Origin: Prochlorococcus marinus XMU1411
Lineage (GTDB): Bacteria; Cyanobacteriota; Cyanobacteriia; PCC-6307; Cyanobiaceae
Reading direction: 5' to 3'
NCBI RefSeq assembly: GCF_017696075.1
Contig: NZ_JAAORI010000003.1
Location: forward strand, 124,001 to 188,000
Length of the DNA stretch: 64,000 nt
Both the position numbers and the translations under genes were made by a program. Under the pieces are notes generated by a model that saw only the letters and a program-made list of their open reading frames with translations, was not told the origin of the DNA and made no database searches. The stretch's first letter is position 1. Every line of letters begins with the position of its first letter. Positions 26,248 through 35,172 of the stretch are shown one piece after another.

Positions 26248-27474
26248 ATGAGTGATATTTTAATTGAATGTTCTCCGGGCATCTCTGGAGATATGTTGTT
26301 AGGAGCTTTTTATGATTTAGGTGTGCCACAAAAAGTCATTGAAAAACCACTTATTGATCTTGGATTAAAGGATCTTTATCATCTAGAGTTCAAAGAATCA
26401 AAAAGTTGTTCAATAAGAGGGATAAAAGCAAATGTCCAGAATAGTGACTTGAGTCCTATTAAAAGAACTTGGAGAAGTATTAAAGAAGTTATTTTAAATG
26501 GGCACTTAGAAGATAAATTAAAGCAAACAATTTATGAAGTTTTTGAATCTTTAGCAATTGCCGAAGGAAAAGTTCATGGGATCAAATCTGAAGATGTCCA
26601 TTTTCATGAAGTTGGAGCTATAGATTCACTAGTGGATATAATAGGAGTATGTGCGGCATTAAATTTTTTAAATCCAACAAAGGTTTATTGTAATGAACCA
26701 ATGTTGGGCAAAGGTTTTGTTCAAACTGAACATGGAAAATTATCTGTCCCACCTCCTGCCGTAATAGAGCTAATAAGCCAAAAAAAAATTAAAGTTTTGT
26801 CAAGCTTTGACTCTATAGAGGGTGAACTATCTACGCCTACTGGCATTGCTTTACTTTCTAATTTAGCGGACTATCTAGAACCTCCTTCAAAATATTCTAT
26901 GAACTCTTATGGAGTAGGAATTGGTAACTTAAAATTCCCATTCCCTAATTTGGTAAGAGTTTATAAAATTAACTCATTTAATGATTCATCTATTAGTGAA
27001 CAAATTAATCCAAGGTGTGAAGAAATATCTGTACAAGAAGCATGGATTGATGACCAAACACCGGAGGATATATCTAATTTTGTAGAGAAACTTAGAATTG
27101 AGGGGGCTTACGACGTTTCATATCAAGCTATCAATATGAAAAAAAATAGAATTGGATTTTCTATTCAAGTAATCTTGCCCATAGAGAAAAAAGAACTTTT
27201 TAGACGATTATGGTTTGATTATTCCAATACTATAGGAGTTCGTGAAAGGACCCAATCTAGGTGGGTATTACTTAGACGCAGAGGAGAATGTTCAACGACT
27301 TTTGGAAATATAAAAGTTAAACAAACTTTGAAACCAGATGGATCAATAACTATGAAACCAGAAAATGATGAGGTTTTGAGATTAGAGTTAGAGCATAAAA
27401 TATCAACGCACGAAATAAGAAAGATAATAAAAGAATCAAGTAAAAAATTTAAAGCATTTGAAAACTGGAAATGA
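26248..27474 (+). CDS. larC: LarC-like nickel-pincer cofactor nickel insertion protein (DUF111)
   Basis: The 408-residue protein has the complete LarC pattern: ECSPGISGDMLLGAFYDLGV at the start, then VHFHEVGAIDSLVDIIGVC, ELSTPTGIALL and the C-terminal TIGVRERTQSRWVLLRR. LarC inserts nickel into the pyridinium bis-thiocarboxylate nucleotide used by lactate racemase and related enzymes. No larA, larB or larE is in the window. Its stop overlaps the next start (ATGA), so it is translationally coupled to a UPF0104-type membrane protein. The actual client enzyme here is unknown. Confidence 0.88.
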   Translation: MSDILIECSPGISGDMLLGAFYDLGVPQKVIEKPLIDLGLKDLYHLEFKESKSCSIRGIKANVQNSDLSPIKRTWRSIKEVILNGHLEDKLKQTIYEVFESLAIAEGKVHGIKSEDVHFHEVGAIDSLVDIIGVCAALNFLNPTKVYCNEPMLGKGFVQTEHGKLSVPPPAVIELISQKKIKVLSSFDSIEGELSTPTGIALLSNLADYLEPPSKYSMNSYGVGIGNLKFPFPNLVRVYKINSFNDSSISEQINPRCEEISVQEAWIDDQTPEDISNFVEKLRIEGAYDVSYQAINMKKNRIGFSIQVILPIEKKELFRRLWFDYSNTIGVRERTQSRWVLLRRRGECSTTFGNIKVKQTLKPDGSITMKPENDEVLRLELEHKISTHEIRKIIKESSKKFKAFENWK

Positions 27475-28427
27475 GATTTAACTCAAGTAATCAACAAAAT
27501 TTTAAATTCCTTAAAAAAATTAATTTTAGTTGTTTAAAGAGCATTTTCTTTATTACGAGCTTGTCCTATTTTTGTATCTATTTTTTTGATAATATTGATC
27601 AGATTTCTTTTGATGTCAATTTAGAAAGAAATGGAATTAATCTATTTTTTTCATTTTTATTTTGTATTTTAAGTATTTACCTGAATGCTTATGCATGGAA
27701 ATATATTGTTAGATGGTTCGGGAAAGAATTTAAAAGTAATAATCTAGTCTCTTTTTATGTTTTAACCAATATTCTTAAATACGTTCCAGGAGGGGTTTGG
27801 CATTTTGTGGAAAGATTTAATTTTATAAAAAAAATAAGTAATCCTCAGATTGCTTTTTATTCGACACTTATAGAACCTTATTTTATGTTGAGTGGATCTT
27901 TTCTCTTGGCATCAATGGGATTGATTTTTTCACCATTTTATTTTTTTTTAATTGTTCCTTTGGTATTCCTAAATAGGAAATTTATTTTTATGATATTAAA
28001 AAGATTAGTTTCTCTTAAGGGAAAAGTTTTTGAGGTTTTGAGACTTTCAAATTCAAAGACTCAATTTGAAGAGAGAATAAATATAATTTCATTTTTCCCT
28101 ACTAGAGCTTTATTTCTTGAAATTGGATTTGTTTTATCTAAATTTATTGGGTTTTATATTTGCTTAAATACTTTTTATGCCAGTAATACTCTGAACATTA
28201 TATTTTTATTGGTAATCTTTTCTTTTTCATGGTCTATAGGCTTGGTAGTACCGGCAGCTCCAGGAGGAGTTGGCGTTTTTGAGGCTTGCCTCCTTTTATT
28301 TGTGGGCAAAAGTATTCCACAAAATATAATTCTTATTAGCTTAGTTTATTTTAGGGTTATATCTACCTCGGCAGATTTGTTCTTAAGCCTACCTTTCCTA
28401 ATAAGAAAACTTTCTAAAAGAATTTAG
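27471..28427 (+). CDS. UPF0104/LPG-synthase-TM type integral membrane protein
   Basis: The 318-residue protein has about eight membrane helices. Two motifs of the flippase-like LPG_synthase_TM family are visible: LKYVPGGVWHFVERFNFI (about 101-118) and VVPAAPGGVGVFEACLLLF (about 260-278). The soluble transferase domain of MprF is absent. The family includes lipid or polyprenyl-glycan flippase-like proteins. The start overlaps larC by 4 bases and the end overlaps the convergent ABC permease by 4 bases. Substrate unknown. Confidence 0.75.
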   Translation: MRFNSSNQQNFKFLKKINFSCLKSIFFITSLSYFCIYFFDNIDQISFDVNLERNGINLFFSFLFCILSIYLNAYAWKYIVRWFGKEFKSNNLVSFYVLTNILKYVPGGVWHFVERFNFIKKISNPQIAFYSTLIEPYFMLSGSFLLASMGLIFSPFYFFLIVPLVFLNRKFIFMILKRLVSLKGKVFEVLRLSNSKTQFEERINIISFFPTRALFLEIGFVLSKFIGFYICLNTFYASNTLNIIFLLVIFSFSWSIGLVVPAAPGGVGVFEACLLLFVGKSIPQNIILISLVYFRVISTSADLFLSLPFLIRKLSKRI

Positions 28428-29962
28428 TTTTTTTTCTCTAAACTTGGGATTAATGTAATTGATGCGATTAAGCCTAAAGTCATGATAATAATTGCTGGTA
28501 ATATTGCTTCTACCATCCTCTCGTCTCCAGCATATTGATATATTCTCACAGATAATGTATCAAAATCAAATGGTCTCAAAATAAAGGTTATGGGTAATTC
28601 TTTTATCGTGTCCACAAAAACTAAAAGTGACCCTACGAATATTGGTCCCTGAAGAAGAGGTAGATGAATTCTTTTTATGATTCCCGTCCAATTCTCTCCT
28701 AGTCCAAGTGCAGCTTCATCAAGACTAGGAGAAATTCTCTCAAGACTTGAATCAATAGAACCCTTAGAAATAGTAAGAAATCGAACAAGATAACCCCAAA
28801 TTAGAAGGCAAATAGCAACGAAATTGAATTTTGGAGAAAAAATGCTTATTAAAGATAATGCTAATACAGTGCCTGGAATTGCATAACCTATTCCCGCAAG
28901 GTTTGTTATTATTTCTAGTAATAAGCTTTTATTTGGTCGTCTTGCTAAGGAAATTATTAGGGAGAATAACATCGTTATTAATGCAGTAAAAAATCCTAGA
29001 CTTAAAGTTCTGAATGATAGGGTAAGTAATTCTATAGATAACCCTTTTTGAATTTGATCAATATTGAGCAGAACCCAAAAACATGGAATCCCAAAAGAGA
29101 AAATTGGAGGAAATAAAGATATTGTTATTGCTAAAAGAGCTCTTGTTTTTTTTAATTCCCACCCCTGAGAGTCTTTTGATGCAGGATTTTCACTCCACCT
29201 CTTTGATTTTCTTCTCGAGAACTTTTCAAAAATAATTAAGGTGAAAATTATTAATAAAGCTACCAAAGATAGTCCAATAGCACTTTTTGGATTGCCCTCA
29301 ATTATCCAATTTTCGGCTATGCCTGTAGAAATACTTGGAATATTTAATAATGCAAATGTACCTAACTCATTCATTACTTCCATACACATTAAACTTATAC
29401 CTGTTATTAGTGCTGGTAACGCCATTGGAAAAGCGATTTTAAAGAAGCTTCTCCATGGCCCAACGCCTAATCCTCTACTAGCATTGATTTGATTGACTCC
29501 AAATTTATTAAAACTTTCGTTAGCAAGAATGAATACATATGGATAAGTAGATATTGAAAGTATTAATACCCCCCACCATAAACCGGTTACTTGATACCCA
29601 AAAATACTTCCTAAATCCTGCAAAATAGCTGTGCTTAGGTATGCTGGGGCGGCTAGTGGAATGAGCTGACAAATGCGTAGAACTTTTCTGAACTTAAAAT
29701 CACAATTTGAAAGTAACCATCCATTTAAAGTGCCTAATCCTCCTCCAAAAAAACTTGTTAGTACTAAAACTTTTAAAGTTTCTAATACCTCTTCTTCTCC
29801 AGCAATACCTAATGAAAAATTCCCACTTACAACATATTGGACTCCCTCAATAAGAAAATTGGAAATTGGGATGATTACTAAAAGTGCGACAATAAACGAA
29901 GTAAAATAAAAAAGTTTTAATTCGGTTAATGCTTTTTTAAATCCTTTAATAAGTATTTTCAA
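28424..29962 (-). CDS. futB: Iron(III)-type ABC transporter permease, fused double permease
   Basis: The 512-residue protein has about twelve helices and two binding-protein-dependent permease cores. Each has an EAA loop: NASRGLGVGPWRSFFKIAFP in the first half and EAALGLGENWTGIIKRIHLP in the second. This is the layout of FbpB/FutB permeases for ferric iron. The ATPase and binding protein are not in this window, so the symbol is provisional. It converges on the UPF0104 gene (4-base overlap) and lies downstream of the CobW GTPase, which also has a metal theme. Confidence 0.82.
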   Translation of the reverse strand: MKILIKGFKKALTELKLFYFTSFIVALLVIIPISNFLIEGVQYVVSGNFSLGIAGEEEVLETLKVLVLTSFFGGGLGTLNGWLLSNCDFKFRKVLRICQLIPLAAPAYLSTAILQDLGSIFGYQVTGLWWGVLILSISTYPYVFILANESFNKFGVNQINASRGLGVGPWRSFFKIAFPMALPALITGISLMCMEVMNELGTFALLNIPSISTGIAENWIIEGNPKSAIGLSLVALLIIFTLIIFEKFSRRKSKRWSENPASKDSQGWELKKTRALLAITISLFPPIFSFGIPCFWVLLNIDQIQKGLSIELLTLSFRTLSLGFFTALITMLFSLIISLARRPNKSLLLEIITNLAGIGYAIPGTVLALSLISIFSPKFNFVAICLLIWGYLVRFLTISKGSIDSSLERISPSLDEAALGLGENWTGIIKRIHLPLLQGPIFVGSLLVFVDTIKELPITFILRPFDFDTLSVRIYQYAGDERMVEAILPAIIIMTLGLIASITLIPSLEKKN

Positions 29963-29990
29963 AAATTAATTAAATCCTAATATTTAAATA

Positions 29991-31037
29991 CTAATCTGTA
30001 CTAAATCTACATGATGAAAGTTGATTCTTAATAGTTTGATGATTTAAGTTTTTACCAATTAATACGATCTTGTTAGATTTTTCTTTTGTCCATTCTTCAT
30101 CATCAAGAGAAAATCGTTTTCCAGATAGGTGAAAAATGTGTTTTCTATCACTTTCCATAAACCATAATATTCCTTTCGCCCTAAATACATTTTGTGAGAT
30201 TTGATTATCTAAGAAATATTGAAACTTCCTTAAGGAGAATGGTTCAAATGTCTCATAAGAAACTGATGTGAAACCCTCAATATTATTATTCAAATCGTGA
30301 GAATGGGAAGAGTGATCGTGAGAATGGGAAGAGTGATCGTGAGAATGGGAAGAGTGATCGTGAGAATGGGAAGAGTGATCGTGAGAATTGTCTTCTACAT
30401 CTTGTTTATCCTTATCGAATTTAAAAGTATCTGTTTCAAATAGACCTACACTCATTATTGTTTGTAATCCAACTTCACTATTGGTTGATCTCAATATCCT
30501 TGGTTCTTTTTTTATTTTATTTATAAATGTTTCGACTTTCTTTAATTGTTCTTCGTTGACTAAATCACATTTATTTAGGAGAAGAATATCTCCATATAAA
30601 ATCTGAGAATAGGCGACACTTGTATTTTTAATTTCAAAATCAAAATTTTCTCCATCAATAACAGTGATGATTGAATCTAATCTTACTTTTTCTCGAAGAT
30701 CTCCAGCTGCAAAAGTCATGGCTACTGGCAATGGATCTGCTAGCCCAGTAGTCTCAACAATTAAATAGTCTATTTTTTCAGATCTTTCTAAAACTTTGGA
30801 TACTGTATTTAATAATTCACCATTAATAGAGCAACATATACATCCATTATTTAATTCGATCATATCTTCTGAGCCTTCTATTATTAAATCATTATCTATT
30901 CCAATTTCTCCAAATTCATTAACTAAAACAGCTGTTTTAATACCAATTTGATTTTTTAAAATATAATTAAGAAGTGTGGTTTTACCAGATCCTAAGAAGC
31001 CACTAATTATCGTAACTGGCAACAATTTTTTAGACAT
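29991..31037 (-). CDS. CobW/COG0523 metallochaperone GTPase with His-rich repeat
   Basis: This 348-residue G3E GTPase has Walker A GFLGSGKT (13-20), the metal motif NGCICCS (C66, C68, C69), NKCD for guanine specificity, and a C-terminal CobW_C domain (FRAKGILWF). Between the domains is a His-Asp-Ser stretch made of four perfect copies of HDHSSHS plus HD (about residues 217-250). Such loops bind zinc, nickel or cobalt in COG0523 chaperones. It is upstream of the iron-type permease on the same strand. The metal cannot be told from sequence. Confidence 0.88.
   Translation of the reverse strand: MSKKLLPVTIISGFLGSGKTTLLNYILKNQIGIKTAVLVNEFGEIGIDNDLIIEGSEDMIELNNGCICCSINGELLNTVSKVLERSEKIDYLIVETTGLADPLPVAMTFAAGDLREKVRLDSIITVIDGENFDFEIKNTSVAYSQILYGDILLLNKCDLVNEEQLKKVETFINKIKKEPRILRSTNSEVGLQTIMSVGLFETDTFKFDKDKQDVEDNSHDHSSHSHDHSSHSHDHSSHSHDHSSHSHDLNNNIEGFTSVSYETFEPFSLRKFQYFLDNQISQNVFRAKGILWFMESDRKHIFHLSGKRFSLDDEEWTKEKSNKIVLIGKNLNHQTIKNQLSSCRFSTD
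30301..30384. repeat. Four perfect 21-bp tandem repeats inside the CobW gene
   Basis: The unit GAATGGGAAGAGTGATCGTG plus A is repeated exactly four times (starts 30301, 30322, 30343, 30364), with partial copies on both sides. It is in frame (7 codons, HDHSSHS on the minus strand). Identity at synonymous positions points to recent expansion or slippage rather than old divergence, so copy number may vary between strains. Confidence 0.95.
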
Positions 31038-31067
31038 AATGACTATTTAATGAATAAGGTTTTAAAT

Positions 31068-31358
31068 TTATTTATCGAAAATATTGTTAATTTCTGAAGC
31101 TAATGTTTGATCCAAATTTGTAATTCCTCCCAAATCATGTGTATTTAATCTAATTATTACTTTTGAATAAACATTATCCCAGTTGGGATGATGGTTATAT
31201 TTTTCACAGATTAAAGCAACTTTAGTCATAAATGAGAATGCTTCAATAAAATTAGCGAAATTAAATTCTCTTTGGATTTGTTCAGAGTTAACTTCCCAAC
31301 CAGGTATTTTGACAACTAATTCCTTCAATTCATCATCATGCAAAAGGTAAGGTTTCAT
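31068..31358 (-). CDS. phhB: Pterin-4a-carbinolamine dehydratase
   Basis: The 96-residue protein has the family core: GWEVNSEQIQREFNFANF, then EKYNHHPNWDNVYSKVIIRL with the paired His, and THDLGGIT. The enzyme dehydrates 4a-hydroxytetrahydropterin. In bacteria lacking aromatic amino acid hydroxylases the family can act with molybdopterin or folate metabolism, so the true role is unsure. It is 30 bases upstream of the CobW gene on the same strand. Confidence 0.88.
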   Translation of the reverse strand: MKPYLLHDDELKELVVKIPGWEVNSEQIQREFNFANFIEAFSFMTKVALICEKYNHHPNWDNVYSKVIIRLNTHDLGGITNLDQTLASEINNIFDK

Positions 31359-31384
31359 TAAATAACTTATCTGAATTTAATACA

Positions 31385-31852
31385 TTATAAATATTTTTCT
31401 TTTTTCTCACCAATTATATGTACGTTTATAATTCTTTCCTTTTGTTCAAATCTATGTTCCCATAAATAAACTGCTTGCCATGTGCCAAGCATAATTTTAC
31501 CGTCTTGAAAACTTAAAGATAAAGAAGTGTTTGTTAGGGATGTTTTAATATGTGCTGGCATATCATCAGCTCCTTCTTGATAATGTTTATAGTTTATTTC
31601 TTCTCTATCCTTTGACAAGGATAAGTAGGAATCATATGGCACTATAGATTGCATATATTTTTTTAGGTCCTTTAGTACATTTGGATCTGCATTTTCATTA
31701 ATAGTTAAGCTGCAACTGGTATGTAGTGAAGTTAAATTGAAAATTCCGGAATGAAAATTATTTTTACCAATAAAAAAATTCAAATCATTTGTGATGTCAA
31801 TAAAACCCTCACCATGGGTTAAAAATTTTATTTTTGAAAAAATTTGTTCCAT
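31385..31852 (-). CDS. YjbQ/UPF0047 family protein
   Basis: About 155 residues with the UPF0047 signature: LTSLHTSCSLTINENADPNV and AHIKTSLTNTSLSL, ending GTWQAVYLWEHR. The enzyme family has been linked to a weak thiamine-phosphate-synthase-like activity; the physiological role is open. I start at the ATG at 31850-31852; a TTG at 31870 opens the longer frame. Same strand as the pterin dehydratase, 26 bases apart. Confidence 0.83.
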   Translation of the reverse strand: MEQIFSKIKFLTHGEGFIDITNDLNFFIGKNNFHSGIFNLTSLHTSCSLTINENADPNVLKDLKKYMQSIVPYDSYLSLSKDREEINYKHYQEGADDMPAHIKTSLTNTSLSLSFQDGKIMLGTWQAVYLWEHRFEQKERIINVHIIGEKKEKYL

Positions 31853-31962
31853 ATCTAAGTCAAAACCCAATTAATCAATATCCTATTATGGATATAAGAT
31901 GTATGTTTTTATTCATACATTAAAATTTTTATCTTAAGATGAATCTAATTTAATTTAGATTT

Positions 31963-33468
31963 TTGGCTGAAACTCAATGGAATAAGCTAGGGGCTTATCT
32001 AAAAGAAACTCAAATATTAGGCTCAATCCAGAATACACTTTATTGGGATCAGAATACTGGGATGCCAAAGAAAGGAGCTTCTTGGAGGTCTGAACAACTT
32101 ACTTATATTGCAAAAGTATTGCATAAAAGAAACTCATCTGAAGAATTTTCTAACTTAATACAATCTGCTAATAAAGAACTATTAGATATTGAACGAAATT
32201 CCGATAATGAACTTTTTATTAAAGATAAAGAAAGAAATATTAATCTTTTATTGAAAGAATTTAATAGAGAAAGAAACTTAGATCCTAAATTAGTCGTTTC
32301 TTTAGCAAAAGCAAAATCTAAAGGCTATGAAAGCTGGCAAGAGGCCAAGAAAAAATCAGATTTTAAAATTTTTCTTCCATTCTTTGAAGAATTAGTCAAA
32401 TTGCGGATTGAAGAGGCAAAACAAATATCTGATAAATATTCACCATGGGAGACACTTGCTCAACCCTTTGAGCCTGAATTGACTTTGAAATGGTTGAAAA
32501 AAATGTTTCAACCATTGAAAGAAACCATCCCGGCCTTGATTGGAGGAATTAATCAGTCAAAAAAAAATTATTGGGATTTAGATCCAGAATCTCAACAAGA
32601 TTTATGTTCTAAATTACTTGATGAGTTTGGGAGGGATAAAGATCTCGTTATTGTTGGCAAATCACCTCATCCTTTTTCGATCACATTAGGACCTAATGAT
32701 TATAGGATTACCACAAGAATTGTTGATGGCGAACCATTATCAAGTTTTTTAGCAACTGCTCATGAGTGGGGTCATTCAATTTATGAGCAGGGTCTGCCAT
32801 CGCAAAGTCATCAATGGTTTGCTTGGCCATTAGGTCAAGCAACTTCCATGGGGATTCATGAAAGCCAATCTTTATTTTGGGAAAATAGAATAGTTAAATC
32901 AAAATCTTTTTCAAAAAGATTTTTTAAAAAATTTGTTTCGGCTGGATGTTCTTTAAATAATTATTTAGAACTCTGGAAATCTATTAATCATATGGAAGCA
33001 GGATTCAACAGGGTTGAGGCAGATGAATTGACTTATGGCTTACACATATTAATAAGAACCGAACTTGAAATAGATTTGATTGAAGGAGATTTGTCTGCCG
33101 CAGATATTCCAGAAGAATGGAATAAAAGATATGGTGAACTCCTTGGAATAAAACCATCTAATGATTCAGAAGGTTGTCTACAAGATGTTCACTGGAGCGA
33201 AGGAGCTTTTGGATATTTTCCTTCATACTTGTTAGGTCATCTTATAAGTGCGCAAATATCTTCTCAAATGGAAAAAGAAATTGGTTTGATTGATAATTTA
33301 GTCGAAAATGGTGAATATCAAAAAATCATTTTTTGGTTAAGAAATAATATTCATAAATATGGCAGATCAGTTAATTCTATGGAATTGGTAAGAACTGTCA
33401 CCAACGAAGAACTATCACCAAACTATTTTATTAATTATTTAAGGTCTAAGATAAATGATATTTACTGA
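31963..33468 (+). CDS. Carboxypeptidase Taq (M32 metallopeptidase)
   Basis: This 501-residue M32-family enzyme has the zinc motif HEWGH (in ATAHEWGHSIYEQGLP, about 268) and the downstream Glu in GIHESQSLFWENR. SYLLGHLISAQI is typical of the C-terminal part. It cleaves C-terminal residues from peptides in the cytoplasm. It begins with a TTG at 31963-31965 (MAETQWNKL), as no ATG is near. About 60 bases separate it from the downstream pyrophosphatase gene on the same strand. Confidence 0.92.
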   Translation: MAETQWNKLGAYLKETQILGSIQNTLYWDQNTGMPKKGASWRSEQLTYIAKVLHKRNSSEEFSNLIQSANKELLDIERNSDNELFIKDKERNINLLLKEFNRERNLDPKLVVSLAKAKSKGYESWQEAKKKSDFKIFLPFFEELVKLRIEEAKQISDKYSPWETLAQPFEPELTLKWLKKMFQPLKETIPALIGGINQSKKNYWDLDPESQQDLCSKLLDEFGRDKDLVIVGKSPHPFSITLGPNDYRITTRIVDGEPLSSFLATAHEWGHSIYEQGLPSQSHQWFAWPLGQATSMGIHESQSLFWENRIVKSKSFSKRFFKKFVSAGCSLNNYLELWKSINHMEAGFNRVEADELTYGLHILIRTELEIDLIEGDLSAADIPEEWNKRYGELLGIKPSNDSEGCLQDVHWSEGAFGYFPSYLLGHLISAQISSQMEKEIGLIDNLVENGEYQKIIFWLRNNIHKYGRSVNSMELVRTVTNEELSPNYFINYLRSKINDIY

Positions 33469-33531
33469 AACATTACTTTTAAATAAATAGTTTGAGTGTG
33501 AGGATGTAAGATAAACAAAAATTATTTCTTG

Positions 33532-34119
33532 ATGGCAAACCTTAATCAACCCCCAAGTAGGATTACACCAAATTTATTGCACATATTAGATGCTTTTACT
33601 GATAGTTCAAATACGGTAGTTAACAGTATTGTTGAATTGAATTCAAATACAATAAATAAATATGAATTAATTACAGAAACAGGCCACTTAAAACTAGATA
33701 GGGTTGGTTATTCTTCACTTGCATATCCTTTCGCTTATGGATGTATACCAAGGACATGGGACGAAGATGGAGATCCACTTGATGTCGAGATTGTTGGCGT
33801 AACTGAACCATTAATACCTGGATCTATTGTGGAGGCAAGGATTATTGGGGTGATGAAATTTGATGATGGAGGAGAGGTCGATGATAAGGTAATAGCGGTT
33901 CTAGCAGATGATAAAAGAATGGACCATATCTCAAGTTTTGAAGACCTTGGAGAACATTGGTTAAAAGAAACAAAGTATTATTGGGAACATTACAAAGATC
34001 TAAAAAAACCTGGAACATGTACGGTTAATGGTTTTTTTGGAATAGAAGAAGCTGTTAGAGTAATTAAAGATTGCGAAAGTAGATATAAAAAAGAAATTGA
34101 TCCTAAATTAGTAAATTAA
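33532..34119 (+). CDS. ppa: Family I inorganic pyrophosphatase, catalytically complete copy
   Basis: 195 residues from the ATG at 33532 (a TTG one codon earlier is also possible). All standard active-site residues of family I can be placed: DGDPLD with three Asp (79, 81, 84), D112, D117 and K119 in FDDGGEVDDK, Arg in LDRV, Tyr in AYGCIP, and Y154-K155 in EHYKDL. It hydrolyses pyrophosphate to phosphate, pulling biosynthetic reactions forward. It abuts hemC tail to tail with no spacer. The second paralogue in this window is degenerate, so this copy is probably the working enzyme. Confidence 0.92.
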   Translation: MANLNQPPSRITPNLLHILDAFTDSSNTVVNSIVELNSNTINKYELITETGHLKLDRVGYSSLAYPFAYGCIPRTWDEDGDPLDVEIVGVTEPLIPGSIVEARIIGVMKFDDGGEVDDKVIAVLADDKRMDHISSFEDLGEHWLKETKYYWEHYKDLKKPGTCTVNGFFGIEEAVRVIKDCESRYKKEIDPKLVN

Positions 34120-35076
34120 CTAATTTTTGTTTTCTCTAAACTCTTCAAATATTTCTCTGAGAATTGTTTCGGCACCTTGGAGCTTTAGCTTTTTCGCTAG
34201 TTCTATTCCTACTTGCTCAGGATCATTAATTTTGCCAATAACTTGATCTTTTATAAGCCTTTCTCCATCAAGAGAGGCTACCATACCAGTAAGGTAAAGT
34301 TGTTCATTCTGAATTTTACTATTAACACCTATTGGAACTTGGCACCCACCTTCAAGTTCTCTTAAAAAAGCCCTTTCTGCCTGACATCTCTGACTAGTGG
34401 GTTTATCTTCTAAAACATTTATAATTTCTAAAACTTTTTTATCATCAGATTTACATTCAATGCCTAGAGCTCCTTGACCAACGGCATGGAGTGAAATTTC
34501 ACTTGGAATTATCTGGTGAATCCTTGATTCAAAGCCCAATCTCTTTAAACCAGCGGCAGCCAGAATTATACAATCGAATTCCCCTGCATCTAATTTTTCT
34601 ATTCTTGTAATAACATTTCCCCTGATATCTTTGAAAACAAGATGTGGGTACTTATTTCTTAATTGTGCAAGTCTTCTTAGAGAGCTTGTCCCCACAATCG
34701 AACCTTTAGGTAAGGTTTCTAATTTATAGCATTCATTTTTTTTGCTTACTACTAAAGCATCTGCAGGATCCTCCCTTTTTGTGATACATCCTAATTTAAG
34801 GCCATTAGGCAAATTTGTTGGTAAATCTTTCAGAGAATGCACTGCTATGTCAGCATGGCCTACGAGCATTTGCGCTTCAAGTTCTTTTGTAAATAAACCT
34901 TTGTCTCCTATTTTTGCTAAAGCTACATCAAGAATTTTGTCACCTTGAGTTGCCATGGCCTCTATGGATACTTCTAAATTGGGAATATGTTTTTCTAGTT
35001 GATCTTTAACCCATAAAGTTTGAACCATTGCTAGTTTACTTCTTCTGCTAGCTATTTTCAGTTTAAAATTTGTCAT
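34120..35076 (-). CDS. hemC: Porphobilinogen deaminase (hydroxymethylbilane synthase)
   Basis: About 318 residues with motifs [47 protein letters not shown] and the dipyrromethane-binding Cys in [10 protein letters not shown]. It condenses four porphobilinogens into hydroxymethylbilane, between hemL and hemH in the tetrapyrrole route. I start at the ATG at 35074-35076; the frame also opens at a TTG one codon earlier. Sits downstream of the sigma factor gene on the same strand. Confidence 0.96.
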   Translation of the reverse strand: MTNFKLKIASRRSKLAMVQTLWVKDQLEKHIPNLEVSIEAMATQGDKILDVALAKIGDKGLFTKELEAQMLVGHADIAVHSLKDLPTNLPNGLKLGCITKREDPADALVVSKKNECYKLETLPKGSIVGTSSLRRLAQLRNKYPHLVFKDIRGNVITRIEKLDAGEFDCIILAAAGLKRLGFESRIHQIIPSEISLHAVGQGALGIECKSDDKKVLEIINVLEDKPTSQRCQAERAFLRELEGGCQVPIGVNSKIQNEQLYLTGMVASLDGERLIKDQVIGKINDPEQVGIELAKKLKLQGAETILREIFEEFRENKN

Positions 35077-35172
35077 CAAATATTATTTTGAGTTTAGATT
35101 GGAATTAAATCGAATTCATTTTAAGATATTCTTTTGCAACTTTCCAAAGCTGAAAATTATATTTAACTATTT

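Noticed and set aside
30301-30384. Short regularly spaced repeats that could suggest a CRISPR array
   Set aside because: Units are contiguous without spacers, are in frame, and encode the His-rich loop of the CobW protein.
33493-33506. GTGTGAGGAT, a partial match to the reverse complement of the Yfr1 small RNA core motif as I remember it
   Set aside because: The match is incomplete and no flanking stem-loop and T-run layout of Yfr1 is present.
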